A DNA stretch of 64,000 nucleotides from Bombyx mori (GCF_030269925.1 NC_085118.1:16365001-16429000); one strand, 5' to 3'. Shown: positions 1 to 11,893, numbered from the stretch's first letter. The notes: a model not told the origin generated them from the sequence alone. A program made the numbers and translations.

Positions 1-127
1 ATACTATTTTCAATGACGATCATACCTAAACAGTAAACTGCAATTGCACGTCAGAGCTGATATAGAATTTAGGAGGCTTAGTTTAAAAAAAAATACAAAA
101 CTACATTTAAGTTGTAAATCAAATAGT

Positions 128-522
128 GGCTTAAAGAATAACACATCCGGTGTATTTGTATCGAGTGATAGAACTGCGTTCGAATCCCGCAAAGAGCTAC
201 CAATATTTTCCATTAAAATATGTATTTAACACAATGCCCACAAATGATTTCTACGATGAAGGAATAACATGGTATAATAAAACCGGTAAAATTGTAATCT
301 ACGTAATTACTAGTGGTAGGACACCCTATGAGCCTGCACAGATCTACAAAACGTAGCATCCAGCCGATTACTGCCATGGAGCAGTGATGAGTTTTAGTTA
401 AAAGAGTGAGAGCATAAGTGTACTATAAAATGAGACTTACAACTGCTGTCTTAACTTGCGTGGCGGCATTTCCGTTGGTGATGTCTATGGGCTCCGGTAA
501 CCACTTAGCACTAGATGGGTGA
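128..522 (+). mobile_element. Old near-full-length SINE-A copy
   Basis: The tRNA-like head is visible: a box-B-like GTTCGAATCCC near 177-188 is followed by the unique region ending in GAAGGAATAACAT. The body (TGGTAGGACACC) and tail (GATGTCTATGGGCTCC) follow. It is strongly diverged and lacks the terminal A-run. Short open frames here are chance frames inside the SINE. Confidence 0.75.
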
Positions 523-1283
523 TGAGATTTTTCACATTGCAAATGAGCATTACATAAATAAAATATTTGAAGTTTTATCTTAAATCAAAAATTTAACTTG
601 AATTTTTGTTTTTACCTAGTTGATGCCTATTAGAAATTATACAATACTTCTAGCTGCTTTTTTATGTGAGTTCCAGAGTAACTCCTAGCCCAGAGAAGTT
701 TTAAATTAATATGGCCATGCAACAAACCACTTCTCCCTCTGCCATTAATAACCCAAAACGCATATCTATTAAAACCTCGAAGCGCAACTAACCCTGACGA
801 CTTGTAGCTTCACAAGAAGGGTAAATAAACGGTGTTATAGTAACTCTATCTCCACAATCAACCGGCAGCAATGATGGTTGTGACAACTTTTTCAATTCAA
901 CTCATACCAATAATGAAAGACTATATAAAAACCCAATCAAATCAACAAACAATACTGTATGAAGTTAATTATCAGATTGTCATTTACAGTATCGAACTGG
1001 AAACAGTACACAATGGGAACAGAAGGAACGACTTATGAGAACGATGTCCACGTTATTAAGCGAGGCTTCATGCAGCACGCCACGCCGCGGGCGGTACGAG
1101 TCTTGTATCTCACACACTGACCTTATGGACCGCCAATATTTGGTGACACAAATTAATAAGATTCCACGACTAATGTAAGAATTAATTTTAACTAAAAATT
1201 AACTATTTGGTGCATGCTGATAAAATGCAGATCATAAGCGTTCGGAAAATCTGTGTTACGGTAAGTACATTTGGTAAGGTTTG
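523..1283. other. Unannotated AT-rich stretch
   Basis: I see no open frame with protein-like composition, no RNA gene and no repeat that recurs in the window. Confidence 0.5.
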
Positions 1284-1425
1284 AAGGGTGGGGCAGCCGT
1301 TGTTAGAACTTATATCTCAAGGTGGGTGGCGCATTTACATTGTAGATGTCTATGGGCTCCAGTAACCACTTAACACCAGGTGGACTGTGAGCTCGTCCAC
1401 CCATCTAAGCAATAAAAAAACGTTA
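1284..1425 (+). mobile_element. 5'-truncated SINE-A tail
   Basis: It starts inside the body at TGAAGGGTGGGGCAGCC, keeps the tail, and ends in CATCTAAGCAATAAAAAAA. About 40 nt between GTTGT and AGAACTT are missing. Confidence 0.85.
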
Positions 1426-1724
1426 CATCATTTCCACGGCTTTAGCAAGGCTAAGGTACTAGCTTCATCACCTATGAAAGACAATGATGGATAACGCAAA
1501 GTCGAGCATTCACATACATGTTGCTGATTCCAAGTATTAATAAAATGCTATTCAGAGTCATCAAAAGAAGAAAAAGCATTGCCGGGACTTCTAAAATTAT
1601 TAAAATAAATATGAGATTTAAGAACCGACCTGTTAAAATTAATTTATGGTTCAAAAGTTCAAATTTATCGCCAAATAAATTATTGAGTTTCAAAAGAGGT
1701 TTTTGCAACGATTTTTGATGATGT

Positions 1725-1840
1725 AGGTAGGCAGCGGCTTGGCTCTGCCCCTGGTATTGCTAAAGTCCATGGGCGACGGTAACCACTCACCATCAGGTGG
1801 GCAGTGTGCTCGTCTGTCTAAAAGGCCAATAAAAAAAATG
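1725..1840 (+). mobile_element. LINE-B 3' end
   Basis: It begins at GGTAGGCAGCGGCTTGGCTC and ends GGCCAATAAAAAAAA. This is the last ~110 nt of the Jockey-like LINE whose coding end is seen at 19.9-20.2 kb, and so is a dead 5'-truncated insertion. Confidence 0.85.
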
Positions 1841-2803
1841 TAGGTCTTCAAAATACAGTCCGACTCGAACTTGACCACGTACATTGGTGCCGTCCAGTCG
1901 TGAAGTCAAAATAACAAATTAACTACTTTAAAACTAATCCAATTTTGTTTTAGTGTAGACCAGATCAGCCAACTTAGCAAGCACTGGATATCAGGTAAAT
2001 GAGATTACCCATACATAAACTCACAAAACGGCCTCTGAATTTAGCTTAATTTAAAAAAATGGTTTCAATTTTTAAACCATCGGCTTCGTGTCCATTTACA
2101 AAATCGGTCGTGCCTTTAAATCGAAAACCAATTATGGAAAAACTCTACATACACTCTACGTGAACGCGCAGCATTTGGCTGTGTGTTTCGACGTCACCAA
2201 CACACACGCGGACATGACACACACAAACTTCACAAACATATAATTTACTAGATGTGTCTAACTGACAACATTAATGAAATTATTAACATGAAAGTTTGGG
2301 AAAAATGGCAGTGGGTATTAAAATATAATTCCTTCCAAAGATGAATCGAGAACAACGCATGATAAACTATGGCAAATGCCAATGACCTGGGCAAAATCGA
2401 GTGTATCTTCCGTTATAAATACAATAACGGAACTATAATTCAACTAGTTTATTATTTTATTATATACCAGATAAGTAGGTTATATTCTTGTTAATAAATT
2501 CCAAATCTTGTGCGATACGGGTAAATCGTGGCTGAACTAATTAAATTTTAAGATTTAAATAATGATATCAAATACTCCCATATAATTAAAGACTTAACTG
2601 AAAGACCATATGAAAAAGTTGATATTTACTATCTGATTGGAATCAACTCCTCACTCATTATGCTTTATTTAGCTTTGTCTCACCCTTGGCCTTACTTCCT
2701 GCTTCCTTTTTTTCTGATAACAACAACAGTAATCAATTATCCGCTGTCAATGTTTTATGTTAAATTCAGGCCCTCCGAAAACTTCCAGACTTAGTAAACT
2801 AAT
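1841..2803. other. Unannotated AT-rich stretch
   Basis: No repeat shared with the rest of the window and no supported coding region was seen. Confidence 0.45.
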
Positions 2804-2975
2804 AACCAATTTTTAGTGGGTAGACCTCCTACAAAGCGGACCAAGGATTTGCTGAAGATCGCGAGAACATGCTGGATGAGAGTAGCACAGGACATGGTGC
2901 TACGAACCTTAGAGAGACTCATATTCAGTAGTGGACGTCCGAGGCTTGGTTATAATGATGACGATAAAACCAAGA
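2804..2975 (+). pseudogene. LINE reverse-transcriptase C-terminal fragment
   Basis: The frame reads GRPPTKRTKDLLKIARTCW and then MRVAQD, ending GRPRL. This matches the pattern GRPP-RW-DDL-K-AG--WMR-AQDR that closes many lepidopteran endonuclease-reverse transcriptase polyproteins. A GAT-rich run follows, as is common at the 3' ends of such elements. The upstream enzyme domains are missing, so it is a dead-on-arrival copy. Confidence 0.6.
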
Positions 2976-3418
2976 TAGATAAAACTAATATAATTTGTGG
3001 AAACTAACAAAATGGAAATTAAAAATGGAAATGGAAATAAAAAAAACTAGTTCAAACCAACGAAAGATTTCCTATCCTTTGTCGTTGTCCAGGCAGTTAT
3101 TATTAAATTGGAATATTCAAAATCGTGTGGACTACAATGCCAGGAGCATAGACAGTCAAGCCTCTTTGAGTACTTTCCTTAGACATCTTTTGAAGAAGGT
3201 CATGTCATAATGTTGACAGAACATCCCATCGGAGATTCCATTCCAGAGTATATAGTGCAGACTTGTACAGAAATAATTGGATAGCGTTTAGAACCGTTCT
3301 TTATATTTGTAAGATCGTTAATATATTTAAATTTGACTCTTAAAATATAAGAAAAATATCAACTGCACGAAACAAATTAGATTTTCAAAGAAAGAGGACA
3401 TATTCGTAAAAATATTTT

Positions 3419-3662
3419 ACTGGTGGTAGGAACTCTTGTGAGTCCGCGCGGATAGGTCCCACCACCCTGCCCATTTCTGCCGTGAAGCAGAAATGCGTTT
3501 CGGTTTGAAGAGTGGGGCAGCCATTGTAACTATACTTGAGACCTTAGAACTCATATCTCAAGGTGGGTGGCGCATTTACGTCGGAGATGTCTATGGGCTC
3601 CAGTAACCACTTAACACCAGGTGGGCTGTGAGGTAGTCCACCCACCTAAGCAAAAAAAAAAA
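3419..3662 (+). mobile_element. SINE-A, headless copy
   Basis: It starts at ACTGGTGGTAGGA, runs through the body and tail, and ends CCACCTAAGC plus an 11-nt A-run. The tRNA head is absent. Confidence 0.9.
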
Positions 3663-3714
3663 GTATTTTTTATAAAACTTTGAATTTACTTTTATAATTA
3701 TTTTTATATTTATC

Positions 3715-3985
3715 AGAGGAAGTGTGAAAGTAGCCTCAGTGATTGATAAATTAAAGAACGGACGGTTAGCGTGGTATGGACCTGTGATGCATAGAGAGGA
3801 GATGCAAGGTAGAGGGGGAAAAGATCGACCGAAGAAGACATGGATGGCGTGTGTGAATGACCATATGAGAGAGAGAGAGGAATGAATGCTGAGGTGACGG
3901 TTGATAGAAGAGTATGGAATAGAAAAATTCGCTGTGCCGACCCTACCTAGTGGGATAAGGTGGAGACAAAGAAGAAGATATTTCT
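3715..3985 (+). pseudogene. LINE C-terminal fragment (GRPKKTWMAC type)
   Basis: The conceptual translation contains LAWYGPVMHREEM and then DRPKKTWMACVNDHM. This is the closing pattern (RWFGHV-RR, GRPKKRWMD-V) of insect LINE polyproteins. It is followed by CTAGTGGGATAAGG, which corresponds to the usual CADPT-WDKG ending. Stops and frameshifts show decay. Confidence 0.6.
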
Positions 3986-4337
3986 TTTATAAAACAAAGC
4001 AATTATTAAAATTGGTATAATCATGAAACATTTTCCTTCGTACAACATTTACAAATGACAAACACAAAAGGATTCTAACAAAGGCAAGACTCAAGGATCC
4101 AATCAAGGTATTTCAATTAGCATTAAAAAAAAAATGTAAAGAACATTCTGTCTCGTATTCAAATCGAAGTCGGTACTCGTTTGTTTTTGAATTGATTGAG
4201 AACTCTTGCCGCCGTCGCAACATGAATATTTATACGAATTATCAACTTGAATGATTCGCTGGTCTTCTGTTATTGTTAGAAATGGGACTGAATATATTTA
4301 TTGATTACCCAACATAAGTCACTTAACACACATAGCA

Positions 4338-4604
4338 CACAAGAGGTCCTACTACAAGTTTACTGGTGGTAGGACCTCTTGTGAGTCCGCGCGGGTGAGT
4401 ACCGCCACCCTGCCTATTTCTGCCGTGAAGCAGTAATGCGTTTCGGTTTGAAGGGTGGAGCAGCCATTGTAACTATAGTTGAGACCTCAGAACTTATATC
4501 TCAAGGTGGGTGGCGCATTTACGTCGTAGATCTCTATGGGCTCCAGTAACCACTTAACACCAGGTGGGCTGTGAGCTCGCCACCCATTAAAGAAATAAGA
4601 AAAA
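4338..4604 (+). mobile_element. SINE-A with inverted head (foldback)
   Basis: The plus-strand copy starts at 4362 and ends near 4604. Immediately upstream, 4338-4352 is an exact reverse complement of 4369-4383 (15 bp, 16-nt spacer), so the element begins with a small palindrome made of its own head. The tail ends ATTAAAGAAATAAG. Confidence 0.85.
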
Positions 4605-5185
4605 AAGTCAATGTTGTTAACCAAAAATTATTAATAAGTATTGACCACTGATAGTCTGATCTATTCCTTGGCCCAGTTGTTGGCGATTTTTAATGCTGTG
4701 TGTGCTTGAACTGTTTCTTATATATCTGATACCTATAACACCAGAGAAAGCTTAAGCCTGTGGCTATTTTTGTTTAACTAAAACTACTATTACTGTTAAG
4801 TCCGTAAATTTATTATTAAGCTTATTATTTCTCGCAGTATAAAAGTTAGTCGATGCTTTAGTCGTCCAATTAAAAAAATAAAAAAGAATTGGAAACGTAG
4901 GTAATAGTAAAAATATAGCAATATAATAATAAAAAAAGAATGCCAAATAAAAGCAGTTTCAATTAGTCTTCAATTCTTCAATTAGTCTATAAATAAATGA
5001 AATATAAAAAAAAAACTAAAAGATTTCTTTCGTTATATTGTGTTTATCAAAACTACGGCAGCAGCTTTGAAATGTCATTTTTTTTTCTCAAATCATTATT
5101 TAGTTAGCCCAGCTGCATCCAACCAGCAACCTGACATCCAGCAAATCTTTAAATATAGGGGATATGAGTGTTTTCTAAGATTCGT

Positions 5186-5430
5186 TTTTTTTTTGCTTAG
5201 ATGTGTGGACGAGTTCACAGCCAACCTGGTGCTATGTGGTTACTGGCGCCCATAGAAATCTACAACGTAAATGCCGCCACCCACCTTGAGATATGAGTTC
5301 TAAGGTCTCAGTATAGTTACAACGGCTGCCACACCCTTCAAGCCGAAACGCATTACTGCTTCACGGCAGAAACAGGCAGGGTGGTGGTACCCGCCCGCGC
5401 GGACTCACAAGAGGTCATACCACCAGTAAT
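5186..5430 (-). mobile_element. SINE-A, headless copy
   Basis: The poly-T end is at 5186, followed by GCTTAGATGTGTGGACG. The 5' end CATACCACCAGTAAT abuts a LINE-B 3' fragment running the other way. Confidence 0.88.
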
Positions 5431-5433
5431 AAT

Positions 5434-5607
5434 CGCTTCCTGAGCGCTATGGCATGTCCTTCTTTAAAATAGGCTTGTGGAGAGTATTAAGCGGTAGGCA
5501 GCGGCTTGGCTCTGCCCCTGGCATAGCTAAAGTCCATGGGCGACGGTAACCATTCACCATCAGGTGGGTCGTATGCTCGTCTGCCTACAAGGGCAATAAA
5601 AAAAAAC
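5434..5607 (+). mobile_element. LINE-B 3' end with last coding residues
   Basis: GAGCGCTATGGCATGTCC to GGAGAGTATTA matches the last coding segment of LINE-B at 20.07 kb. The common tail GGTAGGCAGCGGC...GGGCAATAAAAAA follows. Confidence 0.85.
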
Positions 5608-6500
5608 GTGGAAGCCTCGCCAAAACTAGTCACATCCAGTTAGGCTTCACACAGAGAACGTTTAATTAACAGTAGTGACAAGCCGACGAGACGCAGCCCG
5701 AACGAAACAATACAGCTATAAATAGAGCCTCAATGGAAACTGTGGAGCCGTCAACTGATTTATTTAGTTTAATTAACGATTGATGAGTGGCAAGTAGCGT
5801 ATGATGTCAACGACTACATGTGAGACGTGCTACTAGGCTGGTGATTGCTACTCATCTATGTAATTGTAGAAGAAAAATGGCTATTTTAGCCATAAAATTG
5901 GAGCAGAGTCGGACGCAAAAGTCCTATCACTAGACATAAATAGGCCTTAAAGGTAAACTACTGTTTTCATTTCACCTCTCTTTGTATCCATGATATAAGG
6001 CACAAGATCCTACACTTTACAGCATAAGAAGGCTACTTCAAGACACTTCAAATTGGAATTTACTAATGTAATGAAACAAAAGATTCAAGATGCTTCTCGA
6101 GAGAATAATTTTGAAGAAATACCCTGAATACACTCAACTTCACATCATTCACTCTAGAGATTTTGAATCTGAAAAGAGAACGGAGTGCTTGATGGAATTG
6201 TTTGATATGACTCAGTGAACACATTGTTACAACTGTACCATTATTTAATTGGGACAGATTTTGCACTTACCATGCCGAGCTATTGCGTTCATTTACCTTT
6301 ATATATCTTTTGCGTAGAGAAACTTCTCTTCGGTGTTTGGACGAGTATGTAATTCTTTAAAGAAGGTATGAAAACAGATAAACATAGTATAGCTTGTCTG
6401 TGCTCTTGATCCATGAACGATTATCAAGCTTCGATGGTAATAAAACTGAGACAGTTTTAATATGCACGTAATTTAGATGAGCATCCAGCTCAATAAGACA
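5608..6500. other. Unannotated stretch
   Basis: No supported gene or recurring repeat was seen. Short frames have no recognisable motif. Confidence 0.4.
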
Positions 6501-6504
6501 GCCC

Positions 6505-6648
6505 CAACCAGGTGAACCGACGATTTAGTGCGCTCGGTGGGAAGTCGTAGGATGCGGAAGGCGGAGGACCGCATTCTGTGGAAGGCATTGGGGAAGGCCT
6601 ATGTTCAGAATGAGCAGATAAAGGCTGATGATGATGATGATGATGATA
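6505..6648 (+). pseudogene. LINE 3' fragment ending in (GAT)n
   Basis: The frame reads RRAEDRILWKALGKAYVQ, the familiar DR--W--LGEAYVQQW end of lepidopteran LINE polyproteins. It then runs into a (GAT)7 microsatellite at about 6626-6648, which serves as the element's tail. Histidine-rich frames on the minus strand are artefacts of that repeat. Confidence 0.6.
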
Positions 6649-6649
6649 A

Positions 6650-6955
6650 ATATCCAAGCCAGATTCTTTACCAACTGTCTCAAGAAGATATTTGAGTTCT
6701 TCGGTCACAATGCCAGAAAGAGTAGTGACAATCTTGAAAAATTAATGATGGCTGGCAAGATTGCAGGCAAAAGATCTCTTGGCAGCAATCCAAGACGCTG
6801 GTCCAAACAAAACCGCACCACTCTGGATACCACCGTCTATGATGCCGTACATACCGCCGAGAACAGAGGAAGACGGCGAAACATCATCCAGAGTAGGATA
6901 ATGGTCATGACCCTCGAACATGAGGAATGCGACTCAAGAGGAATGTAGATGATGT
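6650..6955 (+). pseudogene. RTE-like LINE C-terminal fragment
   Basis: FEFFGHNARKSSDNLEKLMM, then GKIAGKRSLGSNPRRWS, then YDAVHTAENRGRRR match the closing RFFGH-ARR-DNLEKLVV / GK-EGKRPRGR-P-RWSD pattern of RTE-type LINEs, also seen at 16.5 and 23.4 kb. The upstream reverse-transcriptase core is missing. The start codons are supplied by the preceding GAT repeat and are not meaningful. Confidence 0.7.
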
Positions 6956-7311
6956 CAAGAATAATTGAAGGGACCGGTAATTCAATTTCCTGACTTACTC
7001 GAATAAGTAAAGTACCGAAAACGTTGATTTTTTTTCCTCCTTCATAAATTCAAACTTAATTCATATTTTACCAGGAGTATATCTAAAATTAGCATAATTT
7101 CGTCAGTACGTACGTATTCAACGTAGGAACAAATTCATTTACACTGTTTTATATTCTGGCAGTGGTTGGCTCGGCTCGTACCGAGAATGAGGGCTGTACT
7201 GTGGTTTAAAGATAGATTGCTGTTGAATTAACTATGACTCATAGTATTTTATTATACATATTTTTATCCACATGGGATGACATTATCTAAACTTCTAGTT
7301 TTTTTTTAGGA

Positions 7312-7670
7312 TTGCAGGAGTACTGGTGGCCCGGAGGCCTTTCCAGTTTCACCAGGACAGGTGGGCGAGCAAAGGCTCAGCCAGACGTGGTGGGATTTGC
7401 TAACAACTGCCCTAGCGCCTCCAAAGGAGACCTAACGACTCAGGAGCAGCTGCTATCTACTACCGGATCGGAATCACGACCCGCTGAGAAGATCCGGCGA
7501 GAAGCTCAGCGAGCTGATTCATGGGTTAGGTTGCACGTCGACCTCTTTGTCGAGTTCGACGAGTACGGTTACCGGGGTCCCTAAGCCTGCTCCTAGTGTT
7601 AGAGCTAAAGGCGTCTAGTGCAACGGTTATTGGATCTGATGGATCCGTAAGGACGTGGAAACTTCTAGTG
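7312..7670 (-). mobile_element. Bm1-core composite SINE (alternate tail)
   Basis: On the minus strand it contains the core CTCGCCGGATCTTCTCAGCG and a flank ending GGCCTCCGGGCCACCAG. The same arrangement occurs on the plus strand at 50.43-50.80 kb. It shares only the core with the Bm1-type copies at 19.6, 47.9 and 49.0 kb. Open frames over it on both strands are not genes. Confidence 0.7.
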
Positions 7671-8115
7671 TCCAAAGCCCAAAGATATGCAAAACATACC
7701 ATACCATATTTCCTAAAAAAAAAAAAAAAACTGTTGTTTTCTTCTAATTTTTTTTTTTCTATTGGCGTGAATACCATTATCTTAGAATGGGCGCAGTTCG
7801 AAGGTCATGTTGTAATGAATATCCATGAAACTAGAATACATTATTCGCGACAGAAATAAGCCGGACGGTGTGGTATTTCTTCGTGTGGATCTACAATACA
7901 TCCTACAACGAACAACTTTATAAACATGGTAAATTAGGTTTTATTACTTAAGAAAATTGATGCTCTGAGATCTTAACCGCATCACAAAGTCATACTTTCT
8001 AAACCACGGATGATTCTCCAAGAACAGATTTAGAGAAATGAACTGCCAGTTCTAAACGCACCTTTATAAGAAATCGAAATAGTTACTTCATAATTTTAGT
8101 TTTAGCTAAGTCTTG

Positions 8116-8545
8116 TCTATAAGTATACTAATATTATAAAGAGGAAATATTTGTTTGTTTGTTTGTATTGAATAGGCTCCGAAACTACTGAACCGATTTA
8201 AAAAATTCTTTCACTGTTTGGAAGCTACACTATTCCTGAGAGACATAGACTATAATCTTTTTTGAAAAAAAATAGGGATCCTTACTAAAACTCCAACAAT
8301 GTAACCCAAGGTGTAAAAAAATGCCTAAAATATGCTCTTGTGTGCCCTGTGAAAACTATTGATGACAGAATAAAATAATGTACTACGACTTTGTAGAACA
8401 CATTATTATTTACAAAAAGTGTCGCGACAGCATATATCTAACTATTATAGTTACGCCGCAATAAGTGTTTTTTTATTTAAAAAAGTAAAACAACCTCGTT
8501 GAAATTTTTGTTAAAGACCCGAGCAAAGCCGGAGCGGGCCGCTAT
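8116..8545 (+). mobile_element. Non-autonomous Helitron (Lep1-like)
   Basis: It starts TCTATAAGTATACTAATATT followed by (TTTG)n and a GGCTCCGAAACTACTGAACC segment, the hallmark 5' half of lepidopteran Helitrons. It ends AGCAAAGCCGGAGCGGGCC GCTAT, where the usual CTAG is mutated. The name Lep1 is from memory. No Rep/helicase coding is present. Confidence 0.65.
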
Positions 8546-8662
8546 ATGTTATAAAAAAGTCTATAATATTTTCTTATATTTTCCTCGTAGATATAATAAA
8601 GAGTACATTGACCATTAAACCATATAATTGCGTTTAATTTGCAATAATCCTAGTATTAATTT

Positions 8663-8995
8663 TTTTTTTTTATTGCTTAGATGGGTGGACGATCTTACAG
8701 CCCACCTGGTGTTAAGTGGTTACTGGAGCCCATAGACATCTACAATGTAAATGCGCCAACCACCTTGAGATATAAGTTCTAAGGTCTCAGTATAGTTACA
8801 GCGGCTACCCCACCCTTCAAACCGAAACGCATTACTGCTTCACGGCAGAAATAGGCGGGGTGGTGGTACCTACCCGTGCGGACTCACAAGAGGTCCTACC
8901 ACCAGTAATTACGCAAATTATAATTTTGCGGGTTTGACTTTTGCTACACTATGTTATTCCTTCACCGTGGAAGTCAATCTTGAGCAAACATCACT
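8663..8995 (-). mobile_element. SINE-A, lacking the tRNA head
   Basis: The poly-T end is at 8663, with body and unique region up to TTCACCGTGGAAGTCAATC. The alignment stops before the tRNA-like part. Confidence 0.88.
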
Positions 8996-9540
8996 AAAAT
9001 GAAGCATTATTATGGCAGTAAGATAAACTGCACGGTATAAAATTATTTGCTCCGGTATGTACATATATAGGAAGTAAGAAGGAGAATAAATACACGTTCT
9101 CTGTTATCTTTTAATGTCGTGGACAATTTTTATTTGCGAACTGTAAATGAAAAGAGTCGAGAACTTTTACGTCTGAGTACAACTAAAGTGCACATCCGGC
9201 AAGTGCTCGGCTATACTAATTACGCGTCGCGACACCGCTCGTGACTCAATCGCGCTAATTATAACACTCGTTCGAGGGGAAAGTGTTTTCAAACTTTTCA
9301 CATTAAAGTTTCTAGCATGCTTTTACTCAGTGTTGTTTAAAGTGACTTTTATGTTTTATGCTGACTACACACTAACACACACACGTTATTAAAGCTTCGA
9401 CAACTATTTCAACGTCTTTGAAATATTGTGAATTGTTTGAGGGTGGCAAGTATCATTTCACATTTCAATTTCTGCATGTATACATAAATTTAAACGTTTT
9501 TTAGAAATTAAAACACTGTGTTACGTGACTCGTCTTGTAA

Positions 9541-9624
9541 TAAAAATCAAACCCGCAAAATAATAATTTGCGTAATTATTGGTGGTAGGACCTCTTGTGA
9601 GTAGACACGGGTAAGTACCACCGC
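9541..9624 (+). mobile_element. SINE-A 5' body fragment
   Basis: AAAAATCAAACCCGCAAAAT through GTGGTAGGACCTCTTGTGAG to GTAAGTACCACCGCC, where it stops abruptly against LINE-B coding sequence on the opposite strand. Confidence 0.75.
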
Positions 9625-9727
9625 CAAACACCGTGGAGCGGACCTCATTCCATAGCCGGATGGTACATGGCAAAAAAGACCTCTGGAATCGCACTGTGGA
9701 TGACCGCAGTGGCTCCAGGTAGTAGTA
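9625..9727 (-). pseudogene. LINE-B coding fragment
   Basis: Read on the minus strand it carries CTGGAGCCACTGCGGTCATC and the segment for a VFFAMYHPAME-like frame, matching 19.96-20.04 kb. It ends at CCACGGTGTTT, directly fused to SINE-A sequence. Confidence 0.7.
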
Positions 9728-9942
9728 GACTGCTTAGTGGCACGAATAGGCAAGATAAAAAATAGCACGAGTAAAATACAAGTTTTGAATACGTATCTAC
9801 AGCGTCTCGGCTATTAGGAATATTTAAAACACATCCATCATCTTCACGTAAGATCATCAGACATAAAACTTGTTACTGAATATCGAGAGCTTTAAATGTT
9901 GAATCACTACTTTGTACTTTTCTAATATTAGCAATTTACAAC

Positions 9943-10150
9943 TAATAATAATAATAATAATAATAATAAAGCCTGTTTATTTCCAATACATAATGATAAC
10001 ATGCGATTTAATATCTAAATATACTAGGGTAGAATTTCTTTAATTTTCTTTTTTCGCTAACGTTGCTTTCTTCTGTACCAATGATCGGAACCCCTTCTCG
10101 GGTAAAGGCCTCCTCCAGCTTCTTCCAAATCACTTTGTCCACTCTCCAGC
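9943..10150 (-). pseudogene. LINE 3' fragment with (ATT)n tail
   Basis: On the minus strand, GTGATTTGGAAGAAGCTGG and GGCCTTTACCCGAG encode a WKKLEEAFT-like end similar to 33.2 kb. An AT-rich 3' UTR and an (ATT)n run at 9943-9968 follow as the tail. Confidence 0.5.
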
Positions 10151-10194
10151 AAACATACAACGAATAGTAATCTTAAATTAAATCGAAATTAACC

Positions 10195-10330
10195 CACTGA
10201 GTTTCTCATCAAATCTTCTCAGTGGGTCGCAATTCCGCTCTGGTAGTAGATTCAGTGAAGCACCGCTCTTGCTAGGGCTAGTGTTAGAAAGTCTCTCTGG
10301 TTGAGCCCGTGAGCTCACCGGTAGGCGAGA
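10195..10330 (+). mobile_element. Bm1-type SINE fragment
   Basis: CTGAGTTTCTCATCAAATCT, CTCAGTGGGTCGCAATTCC, GAAGCACCGCTCTTGCTAGG and GAGCCCGTGAGCTCACC are in the order of the Bm1-type copies at 19.7 and 49.0 kb, with about 10-15% differences by eye. Confidence 0.7.
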
Positions 10331-10408
10331 ACTTGTAATAGCCCCTTAGGCTAACAAAGATTAGGTGGGGGGAAGAAAGCCGATAATACCACAAAAATAT
10401 TTAAATAA

Positions 10409-10658
10409 CTAGTTGACCCGGCAGACTTCGTAGTACCTCAATCGATAAATAAAAGACACACCAAGGGGACACATCAAAGGAAAAACAAAATTGTTTGTTT
10501 TTATATAATTCCGAGCTTTTTTTATATTTTCTCACCATTTAAACCTTCCCTGGACTTCCACGAATAATTCAAGACCAAAATTAGCCAAATCGGTCCAGCC
10601 GTTCTCGAGTTTTAGCGAGCCTAACGAACAGCAATTCATTTTTATATATAGAGGTAGA
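10409..10658 (-). mobile_element. Non-autonomous Helitron
   Basis: Its minus-strand 3' end reads GGTCAACTAG followed by T. Its 5' end reads TCTACCTCTATATATAAAAA, preceded by A. The internal sequence (TCGAGAACGGCTGGACCGAT) is shared with 24.0 and 36.8 kb. It is about 250 bp with no coding capacity. Confidence 0.78.
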
Positions 10659-11199
10659 TAACAAGCCCATAAACAATGCAAATAAAAGACGCCATTTTAA
10701 ATCCGTAATCGATTAATTTTCCCGCCCCAAAAACGGTTATAATGTTCAAATTAAAACACGGAATACATCCATGATCGAGTTAATCGGATCGCGATGAGTA
10801 ATGTACTACGCTCGATGGCTCGCAGATTATGCTCTATAAATTATTATGAAGCAATCACTGTGTACCGAAACTTTTGAAGTGATTTATAATTTGCGATGCG
10901 ATTTTTAAATTTCCATTTGTCAAACGACGTTGGGCGATAAGCTAATGATTCCCTGGTGGCTTTAGAGATAACAATAATAGCACAATGCTTCTAAACCCGT
11001 AAATATAAGATACCTAACAAATCAATTAGCTGTTGATTGTTTCTACAGAGAGCATGCGTTTCGTGATACAACTAATACAATCCTACTCTGAACTGTAAGC
11101 TTGTATATTATGTAAAATATCAAACAATTAGAATGACAAGGTCAAGCAAATTCGTGTTGTGGTGTCATTCGCATGAACATCCGACGTTAGGGATCAAAC
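10659..11199. other. Unannotated stretch
   Basis: No repeat or supported gene was seen. Confidence 0.4.
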
Positions 11200-11451
11200 A
11201 TAATTTTTATTTATTGCTTTGATGGATGGACGAGCTCACAGCCCACCTGATGTTAAGTGGGTACTAAATCCCATACACATCTACAACGTAAATGCGCTAC
11301 CAACCTTGAGATATAAGTTCTAAGGTCTCAAGTATAGTTACAACGGCTGCCCCACCCTTCAAACCGAAACGCATTACTGCTTCACGGCAGAAATAGGCAG
11401 GGTGATGGTACCTACCCGCGCGGACTCACAAGAGGTCCAACCACCTATAAA
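11200..11451 (-). mobile_element. SINE-A, headless copy
   Basis: Tail ATTGCTTTGATGGATGGACG at the left, body, and 5' end AGAGGTCCAACCACC at the right. Confidence 0.88.
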
Positions 11452-11893
11452 CGAACCCACTAGGGAACGAATTTCGTGTTTTCACTACACGATACGATTA
11501 AAACTAAATCGTAATATATAAAAAGCACACGTTCACGTAGCGTGAGTTTTCCGTAGATTTATTGGTAATATAATTTTGATTGATCGACGTTCCGCGGATG
11601 CGGGTTCGACGCTATGAGGAAACAGCTTAGCCGTAATCAATCTTAAACGGCTCTCCGAAACTAATAGCTCGACTCTTAGTTGATTCAATATGTTTTTATG
11701 TTTGACTTCATACCGTAAGTTTTTCTGAGATATTTTTTAAGTAAGATTAATTGTTGATCAAACTTTCTTTAGAGAAAGCATTTTTATGATTTACATTGAT
11801 CAATGGTATGGCGTATTGTGGACAGTTATAGCTAGGTACAACCATCCTTATTGCTGCTGCAAAGCATTCATACGTTCTTTTTACTGTTTTTTT

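Noticed and set aside
6490..6708. Histidine-rich minus-strand frame and methionine-run plus-strand frame
   Set aside because: Both are translations of a (GAT)n microsatellite at the tail of a LINE fragment.
7312..7859. Open frames of 83-90 codons on both strands
   Set aside because: They lie in or run out of a Bm1-core SINE, present on the opposite strand at 50.4 kb.
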